Origin: Bolinopsis microptera
Lineage: Eukaryota; Ctenophora; Tentaculata; Lobata; Bolinopsidae
NCBI RefSeq assembly: GCF_026151205.1
Contig: NC_087083.1
Location: forward strand, 7,728,460 to 7,792,459
Length of the DNA stretch: 64,000 bases
Reading direction: 5' to 3'
This document shows positions 25,101 to 35,125 of the stretch, piece after piece. Both the position numbers and the translations under genes were made by a program. The notes beneath the pieces are model-generated. The model saw only the letters and a list, made by a program, of their open reading frames with translations, was not told where the DNA came from and did no database searches. The first letter of the stretch is position 1. Every line of letters starts with the position of its first letter.

Positions 25101-28100
25101 CTAACCAGTAGTTACCAACCAGTAACCAGTAGTTACCAGTGGTTACTAACCAGTAACCAGTAGTTACCAGTGGCTACTAACCACACCCCTTCTATCTCAG
25201 ACCGTACACAAGCAGAGCATATCTCAGCGCTGTATGGCGTGCGGTGAGCGGGGTGTGATCAAGATAGTACACAGACTAACCCAGTTCATCTACAAGAACC
25301 CCCCCAATAGCACTCCTGTAGAAAACGGAGCTGGCAAAAAGTAAGTTTGGATTAGTTTATCATGTTTATTAGATCTTAATTATGTTAAGCTGTCTAAAAT
25401 TTGATTATCATTTCTGCATACTTGGTGGGGGGGAATGCAACTTCAATTAATGTCAATTAATGTCAATTAATGTCAATTAATGTCAATTAATGTCAATGTC
25501 AGTTTTGCAAAATTTGGGAATACTGACATTAATTGACACGACATTTTTCGACCAGAGATTATGTAGTTCTACCATATTTTTAGCACTTTAGAACGTTTAT
25601 ATCATCAATTTATTCACTACTATCACAATATATGGAAATGTGAAATGTGAAAAATTCAGATCATTAAATAATAAAACTAAAATAATACGGTTTTCCGAAA
25701 TTTAATTTTCTTAAATGGGCGTGGCCATCCAAGGGCGTGATTCTCAACATCATCAGAACTTAAAACCCACATTAAACGAAATGCCTTCATGACATTTATA
25801 TTTGAATTACGAATCTTAAACAGCTAACATTACTCCTTCATACTAAAAAAGCCGATTCTAGATATTTTACCTGTATAAGAAACCAATAAAATATGGGCGT
25901 GGCCGGTGGGGACCGAAGATGGAAGAGTTGGAAGCTGAAATTTTTTTTGTGGTCTTTGAACCTAAGGATCAACAGATAAGAACATACTCATAATTATTCA
26001 AGGACATTTTGTTTTTTTGAACCGGTCTAACTTACATAGACGTGAATATCTTGAATATTTATCGAATAATGATAATCTCAAATTTCAAGACAAATTAATG
26101 TCAATTAATGTCAATTAATGTCAATTAATGTCAATGTCAGTTTGGGGTTTTCATGGAATACTGACATTAATTGACGTTGCATTCCCCCCACTTGGTGATT
26201 ATTTCACTTCTAGATTACTTCTCATTTTGATTATTTCACCCTGCATTTCACCCTGCAGTTTACCCTTACATATGATATGTTTAGTGAACAAAAATTACAA
26301 ATATTGTTCACTTTGGACAAACTCTCGCTGTTTTAAATTTCTTTAAACATCACAATTCAAATTTAAGTTTTGTTTATTTTGTCTGTCCGACATGTTTAAA
26401 ATAACCGAGATTTTAGGACTTGATTTCACTGTTATTTAGAAGTTTTAAAATGTTTATTAACATTGATATTCTGAGAAGTTAAATGTCAGACTGTGTCAGA
26501 ATATGACTGTAATCGTTCAACTAGTCTTGATTTCCTGACTAATCCATTAACCATAGACCCTCTAGACATAAAATACATTAGTGCCAATATATCCATAGCT
26601 TTAATCCCGGTGTGAAATATATATGTCCTACACGTATACTGTATAGTACTCTAGTTTCAAGTGTAACGTTTGTAGTTAGCAATGTATAGTAAGCAATGTA
26701 TAGTAAGCAATGTATAGTTAGCAATGTTTGAGTCAACTATTTATACAGTTTATAGTGTTTCGTTTACAATGTACTGATTCATGTACTCCACATGTACAGT
26801 GCAAGGGTTACTGCTTAGAGACAGTATGATCTTAAACTTAATCTTACCAAGATGTCTAGTTCAACCACAAGTGTCCACAGTAACGTTAATATCACGTGAT
26901 CCCACAGTCCACTACCTAACCACCTAACTGTTCACTCTTCACCCCCTATTTTACAGCGTAGAGTTAACACAATGGTATATAGAAGTTGCTGCCGGGTTTA
27001 AGAAAGTGTGATTTAAGTGCTCGGAGTAACCGGACACTATCTCGCCACATTAGATCACATATTTCACGTCTCTCTTTTTCTCTGAATCACTTTGTTATCC
27101 TCAAAATTCCATCTCGTGATTTAAGAGGGCCCTCTGAAATATCTGGTCTTACTTTATACCTTAGTCACAATCACAGCAAGTCTGTAAATTTCTACTCTAT
27201 GGTAATTTATCTTATATAAATTATAAGACGGTGGCTTTAGATAGCGCACATGATCTGGTGACTCATCGGAATTTTCTAGAACAGTTCGAAGATAACGTCA
27301 CAGGTGATAGAACAGTATTTGATTATCTGTGACGACAGCAAGTGTAAGAGAACGTGTTGGCATCGCAACGGTCCTTTTATCGTGTTCGTGACTGTAATTC
27401 TAGTCCGGAAATTGCGTCACCGGTATACAGAACATTCTAAGAACTCAGCATTCTGATCTTACGTTAAGGTTAATGGGAGCGCGCGTCGCAAGGCGCTGTG
27501 AAACTAGTAGTAATGCTAACAATTTGGAGTCATATTTAGCGCTGGTTTACATGCAAAGCAAACAATGTATCCCGTTTATAAATGCGCGCGCGCGCGCGAT
27601 GACCATTCGGGCGTGGCACTAGTGTCACTCCATGTCAACATGTCTGTGATAGTATTATACTGGGTATCCAACAGAGTGTGAAGTTCTGGTTTATCAAGTA
27701 ATATGTGACTGAATTGAACTTTTAGGGATTCGCTGTATCGGTACAGTTCCGACATTTTGTTCGGCAGATAAAATTTTACTATTAGTGGGGGCCAACAACT
27801 GCAACTGTATCGCATTCACAATATCGCCAACTCCTGATCAAGGTTAACGGGACTTCCACAAAACAATCGCTGGTTACATTTTTATTTTAAGGTTCTATTC
27901 CCAATCTCACCGGTCACCCATCTCTAACCTTGAACCTCTTAACATTGTGTAAGATGTTCAGTCAATAACTAGCAAATTTCCAGAGAGACAAAGAAGAATA
28001 AAGGCAAGAAGGGTAACAAAAAGGATAGTGACAGTGATGACGAAAAAGGATCTAACAACGACTCAATAATCGCACAAAACTACGTAGACGCTGACAGGAA

Positions 28101-30684
28101 TGGAGACCAGGACAGTCCTCCACCAGGTACCTACTTTTTACAAAACACACTTACCCTCCACCAGGTACCTACTTTTTACAAAACACACTTACCCTCCACC
28201 AGGTACCTACTTTTTACAAAACACACTTACCCTCATTACCCAATTACCCATGTTACCGCTGTTTGTATCTCACATTTAACCATCCAACATATGTTTGTCC
28301 CAATAAATAGTTGTCTATTTCCCCTTTCTTTACTTTTGTTTCCATGGTCCCATGCACATGGTAACACTCGCGATCACAGTTGCAGAAGACCATGATGACG
28401 AAGAGTGGGCGGAGGAGGCGCAGGAATCCCCCGAACTGGAACAGCAACTCTCCTCCATGACACTCAGCAGTAACACCAGCGAGCGCAGCCACGAGGAGAG
28501 ACTCGAGATGTTCTTCAACTTTACAGAGGTTATTTAACTTTACCGAGGTTATTTAACTTTACCGAGGTTATTTAACTTTACCGAGGTTATTTGATATTCC
28601 ACTTAGCCCGCAGACAGGAAAGAGTTTTGTCGTCGGATGGATTGTATTTATCATTTGTCTAGCTTAAACAGTCTGAGGGCACCGTCCTGATATTCTCAGT
28701 TTCAGAAATATTATCTGGCTGATTGCTAGGAGGCCATGATATTTTTCATGTAATAATCCGAACGCTTAAATAATTATTCGCGAGTGTAGAGTGTAGAATA
28801 TCTGAGCTAATGAGCCTCTTTTAGATTAGCCTCATGACAGTATGACTCTCGCTAAATCATTTATGTCTTCTAATTTAACATATAATTATACTGCGAGAGT
28901 GGGCACTAATGATATAAAACTCTTTGATTTTAGATTTGGTCCGTTAACTGAGTGTGATCAGGTTTCTCAACCTTTCCTAGTTGAGTGTGTCCAACAACCA
29001 AGCACACTGCCTAGAAGGCCGGAGTTATGTTTTATAATGATCCTGGACCTAAGTGGCAAGCTGCTCTATATCAACAACAAAAAATAACTGAGTGTGATAA
29101 GGGAATAATGACCGATATAAATTCCTTTTGAAACGCTGATTTTCAATGAAATAATACCTAATTATACATTATTATCTTATTATGCATCCAATCCATCACA
29201 AATTCATGCATTATCAGAGTCACTTCTTGCGCTTACATGTGCCAGCAGTGCTATTTAATGCTAAATTGAGCTACACACAATAACAAGCCCAGAAAACCAA
29301 ATTATGCTTGTTCTGGCACCCATTATTGCTACAATTTTAAATTATACAATATCAGGATTGTTCCATTTTCCCTAGTCCTGAAAATTAACACAACCTTTCT
29401 CAGAATAAGAAGCAAGGAGGAAACATAGTAAGTGAGCACAAGGAACTGTACGGAGAGGCTGAGAAGCTCGATATTGTAGACAAAGCTCCATCCGTCCTGA
29501 CGGAGGTGCTACTCGGAGATAACATCCTCCGTGAACTTCCTACCTACCGCAACATCTTCCTCCGGGTTTGTGATATATAGTGATTTTCTATCGTTAATGG
29601 GTAAACATCTGCTTGGCTTTAAAAAAACCCCAATGCGGGAGGTTTTGATACAACTGAGCTGTGATTACTCTAATGTGCAGTGCCGCCACGCCTCTCTTAG
29701 TCAAGTCTCTCTAGTTAGATCCTAATATAGCTCCAACATCAGCAACTAACCCATCTTGTCCACAGTTCTGTATAAAGAACCCGAGATCCCAGAAGTGCCT
29801 GCTCCAATCTCTGGAGATGCTGATCTGTAAAAGGTATCCTGAGACTCTGCTCCCAAAAACAGCTCACATTCTCAAGGGTCTGTACGATCTAGACATCGTA
29901 GAGGAAACTATCATCATCGAATGGCAGGAAAAGATAGAGAAGGTATGTTAATTAGATAATTAGATAATTAGATAATGACTCCTAGTCCGGTAGATTACAA
30001 GTAGAAGGCTAACTCTGTCTGTAATATGCTGTTTAACATAGATAAAAACCTTAATTTCTCAAGTTATGTATTTTAACGTTAACTAAACTGCCATCCCCAC
30101 AGTTAATCATTACATACAAATTACTAATATTCCATTAAAAAAGTATGTAAAATTTTAAATTAACGAACAACAACCTGTTTCAGAGCAGTAAGAAGCGGCT
30201 TGGAAAGGAAATGTGTCAACAGATACACAACAAAGCGGCTCCCTTTATAAAGTGGCTGAAAGAGGCTGAGGAAGAGAGTGGTAGTGAGGATGAGAGCGAC
30301 GAGGAGGCTGAACCTGAGGTTTCTAGATAATTAGTTTATATTATATCGTTTAATTATCGTATCATTATTTTTCCGATTAGCTTAAAATCTATTTGATTAG
30401 CTTAAAATCTGGTTAATTACCGTATATAATAATTTAAACATATGCGTAGTTAAAACTTGGTCCGAATATTTAATAATCAAATCTTAGTCGTGTCTTATGT
30501 ATTCAATATCTATCAAAATCAATTGTAGACGTGTTTCGACTTTATACCCCGGAATGTTTATCAATCTCTTATCTCCCACCAGGTTGAAATCGAATACTCA
30601 TATCAAGCAACTAGCGGACTTCAAGAATCTAAAGTCAAGCCAGCAGTTGTGGAGGACGACGACCTGGATATTGATAATATCTAG
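16072..30684 (+). CDS. EIF5: Eukaryotic translation initiation factor 5 (10 coding exons, complete)
   Basis: Exons 16072-16146, 21165-21246, 24398-24570, 25201-25340, 27984-28126, 28386-28528, 29404-29565, 29766-29942, 30184-30318 and 30583-30684 join to 443 residues (human eIF5 is about 431). eIF5 stimulates GTP hydrolysis by eIF2 in the 43S/48S complex and bridges eIF2beta, eIF1 and eIF3c. The GAP arginine is R16 in [10 protein letters not shown] (R15 in human). A C4 zinc ribbon uses C100, C103, C121 and C124. A Lys/Asp-rich linker (about 160-225) leads to the C-terminal W2/HEAT domain (about 253-405) and the acidic end DDDLDIDNI. The ATG is the first in its exon and gives [10 protein letters not shown], as in the family. 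Introns hold several transposons. Confidence 0.97.
17180..17285. repeat. Short imperfect inverted repeat in eIF5 intron 1
   Basis: ggttgatttcgttgaccata tatggaataat (left) pairs with attattccatttatggtc aggctgaaatccacc (right) around a centre of about 25 bases. It explains an apparent hydrophobic ORF here. MITE relic or simple hairpin; no TSD seen. Confidence 0.5.
18084..18754. mobile_element. 671-bp near-perfect foldback element with TTAA target duplication
   Basis: Both ends read GG(A/C)CAGAGGGGGGG outward-in and are flanked by TTAA (18080-18083 and 18755-18758). The two arms, about 330 bases each, are almost exact reverse complements meeting at about 18425 (ccccatttttcgaaaaatg). TTAA duplications are typical of piggyBac and Kolobok elements. 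The arms contain no protein-coding sequence; the two mirrored ORFs are the same repeat read twice. It lies in eIF5 intron 1, so the pre-mRNA should form a long hairpin. Confidence 0.88.
19120..19425. repeat. Approximately 305-bp near-perfect palindrome in eIF5 intron 1
   Basis: Arms of about 152 bases around position 19273 (atagtttaaaactat) are nearly identical and have no spacer, so a cruciform or perfect RNA hairpin is possible. A direct repeat tgtacaaataac (19114 and about 19465) lies outside the arms at unequal distances and may or may not be a target duplication. Confidence 0.8.
21165..21246 (+). CDS. EIF5: eIF5 exon 2
   Basis: [20 protein letters not shown] then SLDRPPS, the N-terminal eIF2B/eIF5 domain with the conserved GKGNGIKT. 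It follows a 5-kb intron with two foldback elements. Donor catgttag, phase 1. Confidence 0.96.
21965..22107. repeat. MITE-like hairpin in eIF5 intron 2
   Basis: Arms of about 45 bases (tgaaattttttcttaggtaa, atttctattgatcccgttt) pair with the reverse complement ending ttgaaatgttttcttgggtaa. An inner hairpin (cgacaagga / tccttgtcg) fills the loop. No clear TSD. Confidence 0.7.
22108..24340. other. EIF5: Rest of eIF5 intron 2
   Basis: AT-rich intronic sequence. I see no exon, ORF with homology or well-defined element, apart from scattered short direct repeats (for example gtaaccactagtaacc near 24050). Confidence 0.5.
24398..24570 (+). CDS. EIF5: eIF5 exon 3: core and first half of zinc ribbon
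   Basis: Begins [20 protein letters not shown] after a shared tyrosine codon and ends [14 protein letters not shown], with zinc ligands C100 and C103. The acceptor is preceded by tandem tatttcac units that extend the polypyrimidine tract. Confidence 0.97.
25201..25340 (+). CDS. EIF5: eIF5 exon 4: second half of zinc ribbon
   Basis: [20 protein letters not shown], then [21 protein letters not shown]121 and C124 complete the zinc site. Donor aaagtaag, phase 2. Confidence 0.96.
25428..26189. mobile_element. 762-bp hAT-like MITE with 8-bp target duplication in eIF5 intron 4
   Basis: Terminal inverted repeat GGGGGGAATGCAAC; direct repeat ACTTGGTG on both sides (25420-25427 and 26190-26197). Inside each end, in the same orientation, is a run of attaatgtca units (five or more left, four or more right) closed by an inverted tgacattaattgac. 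An 8-bp TSD and arrays of subterminal motifs are typical of hAT elements, where such motifs bind transposase. No transposase ORF. Confidence 0.87.
27984..28126 (+). CDS. EIF5: eIF5 exon 5: charged linker
   Basis: [20 protein letters not shown] and on to [13 protein letters not shown], the Lys-rich then acidic linker. The donor (ccaccaggtacct) is repeated two more times downstream in a 38-bp tandem repeat. Confidence 0.92.
28117..28236. repeat. 38-bp tandem repeat that copies the exon 5 donor site
   Basis: Three units of cctccaccaggtacctactt tttacaaaacacacttac. The first unit spans the true exon-intron junction (donor at 28127); identical donor contexts recur at 28165 and 28203. 38 is not a multiple of 3. 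Confidence 0.9.
28386..28528 (+). CDS. EIF5: eIF5 exon 6: acidic linker
   Basis: [20 protein letters not shown] through [14 protein letters not shown]. Its phase (one base carried in, phase 0 out) fits both neighbours. The donor gaggttatt is repeated in the 19-bp tandem units that follow. Confidence 0.9.
28513..28592. repeat. 19-bp tandem repeat that copies the exon 6 donor site
   Basis: Four units of aactttaccgaggttattt; the first (aactttacagaggttattt) straddles the real junction with its donor at 28529, and later units offer gaggttatt at 19-base steps. 19 is not a multiple of 3 and the added sequence has an in-frame-capable TAA. Confidence 0.88.
29404..29565 (+). CDS. EIF5: eIF5 exon 7: start of W2/HEAT domain
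   Basis: [20 protein letters not shown], then [19 protein letters not shown] and PTYRNIFLR, matching the VLTEVLF...YRRHFLRF region of eIF5. Confidence 0.95.
29766..29942 (+). CDS. EIF5: eIF5 exon 8: W2/HEAT domain
   Basis: [20 protein letters not shown], then [20 protein letters not shown], the conserved ILK.LYD.D..EE..II.W segment of the W2 domain. Confidence 0.96.
30184..30318 (+). CDS. EIF5: eIF5 exon 9: end of W2 with aromatic-acidic box
   Basis: [20 protein letters not shown], then [32 protein letters not shown] is the conserved acidic-aromatic box that contacts eIF2beta and eIF3c. Confidence 0.96.
30583..30684 (+). CDS. EIF5: eIF5 last exon
   Basis: [20 protein letters not shown] and [13 protein letters not shown] then TAG; the acidic end matches DDDIDIDAI in human eIF5. 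An AATAAA occurs at about 31528, possibly too far to be the poly(A) signal. Confidence 0.95.
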   Translation, partial: VEIEYSYQATSGLQESKVKPAVVEDDDLDIDNI

Positions 30685-31652
30685 TCGTATCCCGGATTAT
30701 ATCTCGGATATCCCATTGTATCCTTGATACCGGATACCGGACACAATGATACCGGATTTGTCGTTCAACGGAGAAACTGTCTGGCTTATATCCTCTATGT
30801 TTACATGTCTTATGATTAGCGAGGTTTTAAGCAAAAATGTTAGCTTAATTACTACTCCATGTTAACAATGTTAACTGAGATGTTAACTACGATATGATAT
30901 GTGTGATTAATGAATGTTGCTATTGATCCGAGTGCCGTCTGTCCGTTCTCAACTAAGGACACACATACCTGGTCGATTACAATGCAGCCGATCAAATGTG
31001 CTGATCTTCACCCTTAGCTTATTAAAAAATGCTAAAGCTTCTCAAATGTGGCCTGATTTGTGTCGTTAGTTGAAAACGGCAATGCTCTCTCTTTGACCCT
31101 ATCCTTTGGGATTTCAACTCGATTATTTATATCGCCATGCTCAGTTGTGGTTTTTTTGAGTTGCGTTCTCGCCTGATTGCTCCAAAAAAAGAGCGTTATA
31201 TATCAGTTAAATTATTTATTCGGCGACACGGGTTTGTATCTGAGAATTGTGCAGGTATTTGCTGACTGCAACAACTGCACCAGCTTACTTCTTATTTTTG
31301 AGACTACCCTCAGAAGAATGCATCAAAAAACTCTGTTTAATATTGTGGGAGGGGGAAGGAAAGAAGGGCTGCGCTGACCCGATTTCGTCAATTTCACATC
31401 TGAAACTGGTAAAATTGGCTCAGTTCTCCCCATCCGATCCTTTCCTTTCCATCATTAAAATTGTTTGCTACTTTAAAAGTTTACTCTGCTGCGTTGTTTG
31501 AAAAACGGTTTCCTAATCGAAATCGTCTCAATAAAGGGTTGCACCAATGAAAATGCAAAATTTTTTGTTGTTTGAAAAATGTTTTGTAAATTGTGCAGCT
31601 TCAATCATTCACTTAAACGTCCAAGTGGCCATTGCAATTTTCATTTAAATAC
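30685..31652. other. Region downstream of eIF5
   Basis: Presumed 3' UTR and spacer. Begins with short gatatccc/ataccgga repeats (30685-30755). A possible poly(A) signal AATAAA sits near 31528. No further gene seen. Confidence 0.45.
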
Positions 31653-32049
31653 CATTACGGGGGGGGGGGGGGGTGTAACCCAAAAAAACCCAACTCCTAC
31701 CCAAGAAAAGGTAATACTGGGATTGGGTTTTTTTGGGTTTTTTTGGGTTTTTTAACAAAATTTTAACAAAATTCTAGCCATTTCATTAATTGTATTGAAT
31801 GTGAATTATTCCCCACTAAGTCTTACCTACGTGTTGTTCTCATGTCTTAACTTAATAGATAGTTTACATAGTATATAAGTGTGTTTATATTGATATAGTA
31901 TATTATCACGATAGCAAACAGGATGTCTCGTTCATCAAGATATAATCCATATGAATGCACAAAGTGGAAATGTGCCAAACATGGCAAATGTGTTCTCCTG
32001 TCATGAAAGGAGGCTATGACGAAGGTCAAGGGCAAGTCAAAGCACATGA

Positions 32050-32670
32050 CTTAAATTACTTGACTTAAGGCGGCTTCAGAGTCCGAGTCTCGATGATGTG
32101 TCTCCAAAGCTTTCTGTCCGCCATAAGCTCCTTAATCTCCCCAGTGTTCTTGAGTCCAGTGTCACTTATTAGGTTATCGACGGAGCCCCTCCCTAGGTTC
32201 CCAAAGGAGAAGTTGGTGTGCTGCCAGGTCATCATGTCGCTGGATGTGCCCAGCCAACCTCATTCTTCTGGCCTGTATCTTCGAAATAACTCTTGGGAGT
32301 GATCCAAAGACCTCCTTGTTGGTGCGATGTCCTCTCCAGTCCACGTTTAGGGCCATCCGAAGCATTCTACTGTAACATCCGTCTATTCTTTTCTTCAAAG
32401 ATTCTGTTATTGTCCACGTTTTCGTTCCATACAGGAAGATTGATTCAACCGTAGCTTGAACAGACGGATCTTTAAATCTCGGCGCAAATTGGACCTCCAT
32501 ATAGCCTACATTTTGTGGTAGGCAGCCCATGCCTTGGCCTTGCGTAACCTAAAGTCGTGCTCCGTTGTACTAAAATCCTCAACTTCTAAGGCATGTCCGT
32601 CCTTAGAAATTATTGTGTGTGGCTCCTCTCCTACTAAATTAACTGTAAGATGCTTGGTTTTAGACAAAAA
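32050..32670 (-). pseudogene. LINE reverse-transcriptase C-terminal fragment
   Basis: Minus-strand reading includes SIFLYGTKTWTITESLKKRI, RMLRMALNVDWRGHRTNKEV and RRMRLAGHIQRHD, the thumb/C-terminal region of RTE/I-like non-LTR reverse transcriptases. After a frameshift near 32185 the tail DNLISDTGLKNTGEIKELMA, DRKLWRHII follows as expected. The upstream part (32530-32670) gives KHLTVNLVGEEPHTII in another frame. The catalytic RT core is missing. It is a decayed, internally deleted copy inside the G-run element. Confidence 0.75.
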
Positions 32671-32689
32671 AGATTTCATGCCTCCTCAT

Positions 32690-32985
32690 CAGATGAGGCT
32701 TCTGTAGGACTGTAGCGCCAGCTGCGTTTCTCCACGTAGATGATATCACTGGATGAATCCCTTTGTTCATCTTTTCTATTCTGGTATTCTCAGCAATCAG
32801 CATGCACTACCCGATGTTCGATTCTTGCAGGCCAAGGATGTGCAGCTTGCTTCGAGAAAATAGTTCTGCAAGTTCGATGCCTTTGTGCTGTTCTCTGGCT
32901 GTTCTTATGTTAAATGTGCCAACCTTAGCAGTCCTTTTACATGATACAATACAATTGATGTTCATATTTTTTTGATGTTTTCTTG
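32690..32985 (-). pseudogene. LINE endonuclease N-terminal fragment
   Basis: Minus strand reads RTAKVGTFNIRTAREQHKGI, then ELAELFSRSKLHILGLQESN, the start of an APE-type endonuclease (GTFNIRT and LGLQE motifs), followed by a stop. It directly precedes the RT fragment at 32670, so the same LINE has lost everything between. Confidence 0.7.
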
Positions 32986-33777
32986 TTTGACTTTCTGTAG
33001 AAATAGGTTGTCGTGATGTGGAGACCGAGTCATCAGCTTCTGTAATAGCAGCGTAATTACCCCGGCAACCACTTCCACTAGAAAAATAGGGGCTTTAACC
33101 CTTAAGCTGTTGATAAACTTCATCTTGACTTTTCAGTTGGCTCACAATCCTGTGCAGTCCCCTGCACATTGGCAGTGGATTGTGTTCTTAACTCTTGCAC
33201 CACTAAAAGGTTAAGGGCATCTGCTTGAACAATAGCCATCTTTAACTCTCACCATACTATCTTGGGTATCTTGAGCATGTAATTGCACGAACATAATATG
33301 CTATACAAGACAAATGTGACACTTCCTTTTTCTACCCAACAGCATCAGTTGTAATCCTTACCCAATCGTGAATCGTCACCTGCTCCAGTGTGGGACTTTC
33401 CGATTTTATCCCAAAGCATAAGGAGGTTAGAGTGAGAACAGAGCTACACTTTAGCGGGGACTAACCCTTCCCCTGACTACCTCGTTACCCGGTACCCCGG
33501 GCATAGGGAGCCGTATCCTGACTACCAGAGTGTGGTCCAGTCTAGCTGGGTCATAGTAGACTAGGTTGAACAGGGTAACAGCCAACACCTCTTTAGCTAC
33601 TGTGCAATCCACAGTAAAGATTTACGAGTCTCAAAGCTTCTTGTAGACCAAGAGTTAAGGCTTTAAGGAGTCAATAGATCAAATTATTGAACTTCCGGGG
33701 CTCAATGTCTCCCGTCGATCGTCCTGCCTTTAGCCTGGACCCCCTGTCCAGTATCCAGTCTTCAGCACGCGGAGGTA

Positions 33778-34590
33778 GTGGCTTTCGTCATGCTGTCCGA
33801 TGAGTGTCTGGAAGAGGGCACCAGCAGGATACCCCTTTTCAAAGTTCTGGGAGCCTCACATCAGACCAGGGCTTCCACCCAGCTTCTATCCAGCGGTGAC
33901 GCCTTGGGCCACCTAAGCTTCGCACAACCATTGAAAGACCACCTGCCTACTTGTAAAAATTTTGACGATGCGATTATTACAGTCGAGGGTCTGATGCTGT
34001 ACATTCTCAGTGTAACAGCTGACAACAGTTATCAACACTTAATGCCCTGGCTGTTTACATCCGATGCCTGCGAGCAAACTTTATGCTTTCCTGCGCATAG
34101 GCCTCCATGCAGGCATTAGAACTAATCTGTGTTCTAAGGATATGTTGGTTGGCATGGGCAAATCAAACCGTTCGCGTTCCCTCGAGCTTGATGCACTCGG
34201 CAAAAGTTTGATCCCTGTAACAGTTGCCCACCCTCGCAACAAGCTTGTTATACCGCATCCGAAAGCAGATACCATTTAGAGGTAAAGATACGTCAATCCC
34301 AAGATTGTTACAAGCTATGAAGAAGGGAGTCTCAAGGGTAGAGAACTCCTTCAAGAACACTGTAACTTGAAGGAGAGGCTTTCCAACCATCTTCTGACGG
34401 AGCAGAGAGTGACGAAGCGGAAACAGATGACGAAGAAGAGGAAGTGGTCGTGGAGGATATTGACTCATCAGAGGAATGGGCGAAAATAGTAACTGTGTAT
34501 TGTGATGCTCTGCATCATGATAAGGCTGTTAAGGTTTGCCTCAATGGAGGGCGAGATCGAATGCCATCCCAGTCAAGATTTTAGCGACTA
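33778..34590 (+). pseudogene. Frameshifted ORF of unknown family inside the G-run element
   Basis: Three overlapping open stretches read on from one another with frame changes: about 33778-34105 (LSDECLEEGTSRIPLFKVLG, then CKNFDDAIITVEGLMLYILS), about 34064-34270 (RIGLHAGIRTNLCSKDMLVG, then LIPVTVAHPRNKLVIPHP), about 34263-34365 (IPFRGKDTSIPRLLQAMKKG) and an acidic tail about 34372-34585 (DEAETDDEEEEVVVEDIDSS). Composition looks protein-like, but I recognise no domain. Because it sits between the element's termini it may be what remains of the element's own protein, which is inference. Confidence 0.4.
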
Positions 34591-35125
34591 CAGGGCCATA
34601 AACAAGCGAGATATCACTTAATATCACATGTGATCATGCAGCTGATGGTAACTGCAAGATTCTTTCAGTTGGAGATAGAGCATGGTTTCTCGTTAAGCGG
34701 ATGATCAGGAAAACGGAAACAGAGATCGTGAAGGTGAGAAGAAAGGCTTTATTCCTCTCGTACCGGTTGCGGTCAGGGTTGGGGTCATCAGTGAGTTGCG
34801 TCCCTACTAACTCAATTTGCCATGGCCATCGAAGTGAGCATTACATATGGCTGATATATCATATCTGGATGGCCAACTTCTTCTGAGCACATCAGTGAAT
34901 AAAATACTGTTTTTGGGTGATATTTAAGCGATTATATCTATTGTGATGTTGTAGTGATGAACCACAACAGTGATGTTGTACTGATAATTGTTTTGCTAGG
35001 TGCCTACATGATTTTATTTCCTTCAAATGAAAAATTTGTAAAAAACCCAAAAAAACCCAACTCCTACCCTGAAAAAGGTAATACTGGGATTGGGTTTTTT
35101 TTGGTTACACCCCCCCCCCCATTAC

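Larger units (their letters stand above)
31659..35119. mobile_element. 3.46-kb element with G-run termini and 6-bp target duplication
   Basis: Ends are a G-run followed by TGTAACC(C)AAAAAAACCCAA, inverted at the right, with direct repeat CATTAC at 31653-31658 and 35120-35125. Just inside each end, in direct orientation, is ccaactcctaccc..gaaaa, ggtaatactgggattgggtt. Interior: a minus-strand LINE relic (32050-32985) and a frameshifted + strand ORF of unknown family (33778-34590). Its terminus (G-run, TGT, A/C, AC) and 6-bp duplication match the 5381-8376 element, so both may be one superfamily. Confidence 0.78.

Noticed and set aside
27576-27815. Minus-strand ORF ([19 protein letters not shown]) in eIF5 intron 4
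   Set aside because: Its composition is protein-like, but it is short with no recognised family, promoter or partner exons; kept only as a weak possibility.
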